Shown one piece after another: positions 59,406 to 60,000 of a stretch of DNA of 60,000 nt. The position numbers and the translations under genes are program-made. Source of the stretch: Polytrichum commune (Eukaryota > Streptophyta > Polytrichopsida > Polytrichales > Polytrichaceae); contig OX485807.1 of NCBI GenBank assembly GCA_950295325.1, positions 17,643,666 through 17,703,665 on the forward strand. Reading direction: 5' to 3'. Position 1 is the first letter of the stretch; each line of letters begins with the position of its first letter. Below the pieces are notes generated by a model, which was given only the letters and a program-made list of their open reading frames with translations, did no database searches and had not been told where the DNA came from.

Positions 59406-60000
59406 GGGAAGGGCAAACATCGATGATCACACACTGTTGAGGGCTTGGCAATCAGCTGATGTCACATACGAAATATAGACATTTGCACTGCGCGCTTTGC
59501 AATCAATCTCTGTAGATCATGGTTGTGGGACAATACCGTGCACACACTAACTGGGTGGAATATTGTTATCAAATTGGTAAAAAAAAAATTTATAATTCTC
59601 GTAGGTTTCCTGGTTGTTGCGGATCGGGGGTATAGTACTAATGAGTTGCAAGCTCAACAGTTTCTTCTGCAGTGACCATTGCATTGACTTCCCCGTGATC
59701 ATCGAGAACTCTTGAGCTTTCTGACTGTCTTTGGAGGAGTTTGGCATGGTAGAAGTCACTCGGAAGTTCGAACCATCACTAGTCATGCAAGGGCTGGGGT
59801 GAATGAACCCGTACACTGGTTCTTTGGAGGCAAGGGTTTAGGCATCCAACAAGGAACGAGTGTATGGGTTGGTTTGCCCAAATCTCATGCAATCATACAA
59901 TGCTTTTAATTGTTTATGGCTGTAGTACGTGGAATGTCGATTGATTGGTTGGAAGGAGTAGCACCGGTTGCAAAAGCGAGCGATTCGGGGGTTAATGACG
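59406..60000. other. Window end, nothing recognised
   Basis: Short open frames on both strands (59547-59816 minus, 59712-59909 plus) without recognised families. An A-run lies at 59579-59588. Confidence 0.4.

Overview
This is nuclear DNA from a streptophyte: a land plant or, more likely from the transposon content and low gene density, a charophyte alga such as a Chara relative. Clade is an inference. Coding sequence is broken by many GT-AG introns, and the two intact host genes match plant families. There are no operons and no bacterial-type signals.

Host genes. (1) 16483-27249 (+): a complete 21-exon gene for an importin-beta / karyopherin of the IPO4 (plant IMB4) type. I could join all exons in phase to about 1056 residues. 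(2) 31423-32701 (+): a 5' part of an SR45/RNPS1-like splicing factor (RS segment plus RRM), with a one-base frameshift in the RRM and no recognisable downstream exons, so probably a truncated gene. (3) 47809-50657 (+): a complete seven-exon gene for a plant-type HNH endonuclease domain protein of about 303 residues.

Everything else is dominated by transposable elements. I recovered both ends of several elements by matching terminal inverted repeats (TIRs) and target-site duplications (TSDs). Three pogo-like (DDE_1) elements lie at 5666-10260, 33435-38575 and 40937-42521, and a short pogo-like non-autonomous element at 296-976. PIF/Harbinger-like MITEs lie at 11525-12022, 15332-15708, 40150-40640 and 58861-59359. 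hAT-like non-autonomous elements lie at 40984-41209 and 44345-45553. A Stowaway-like foldback MITE is at 43732-44154, and a Mutator-like transposase fragment near 54.9-55.4 kb. The two largest pogo-like elements each carry 1.5-2.5 kb of non-transposase DNA downstream of the transposase.

The most unusual system is a non-LTR retrotransposon lineage. A 5'-truncated copy at about 1.16-5.4 kb carries, in order, the end of a reverse transcriptase, a long linker containing a possible degenerate methyltransferase-like domain, an RNase H, a zinc-knuckle segment and a C-terminal segment resembling the restriction-like endonuclease of R2-type LINEs. A second, more decayed relative (about 57.0-58.3 kb) keeps the RNase H and the C-terminal segment, and an ORF1-like fragment lies at 51.9-54.1 kb. 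The coding strand is strikingly rich in A and C. An 83-bp dead-on-arrival insertion at 11313-11395 with a perfect 13-bp duplication shares the 3' tail.

Many nonsense codons in the dead elements look like single C-to-T changes (CAG, CAA or CGA to stop), consistent with decay of methylated cytosines. Nested insertions give a relative order of events at 41 kb and 59 kb.
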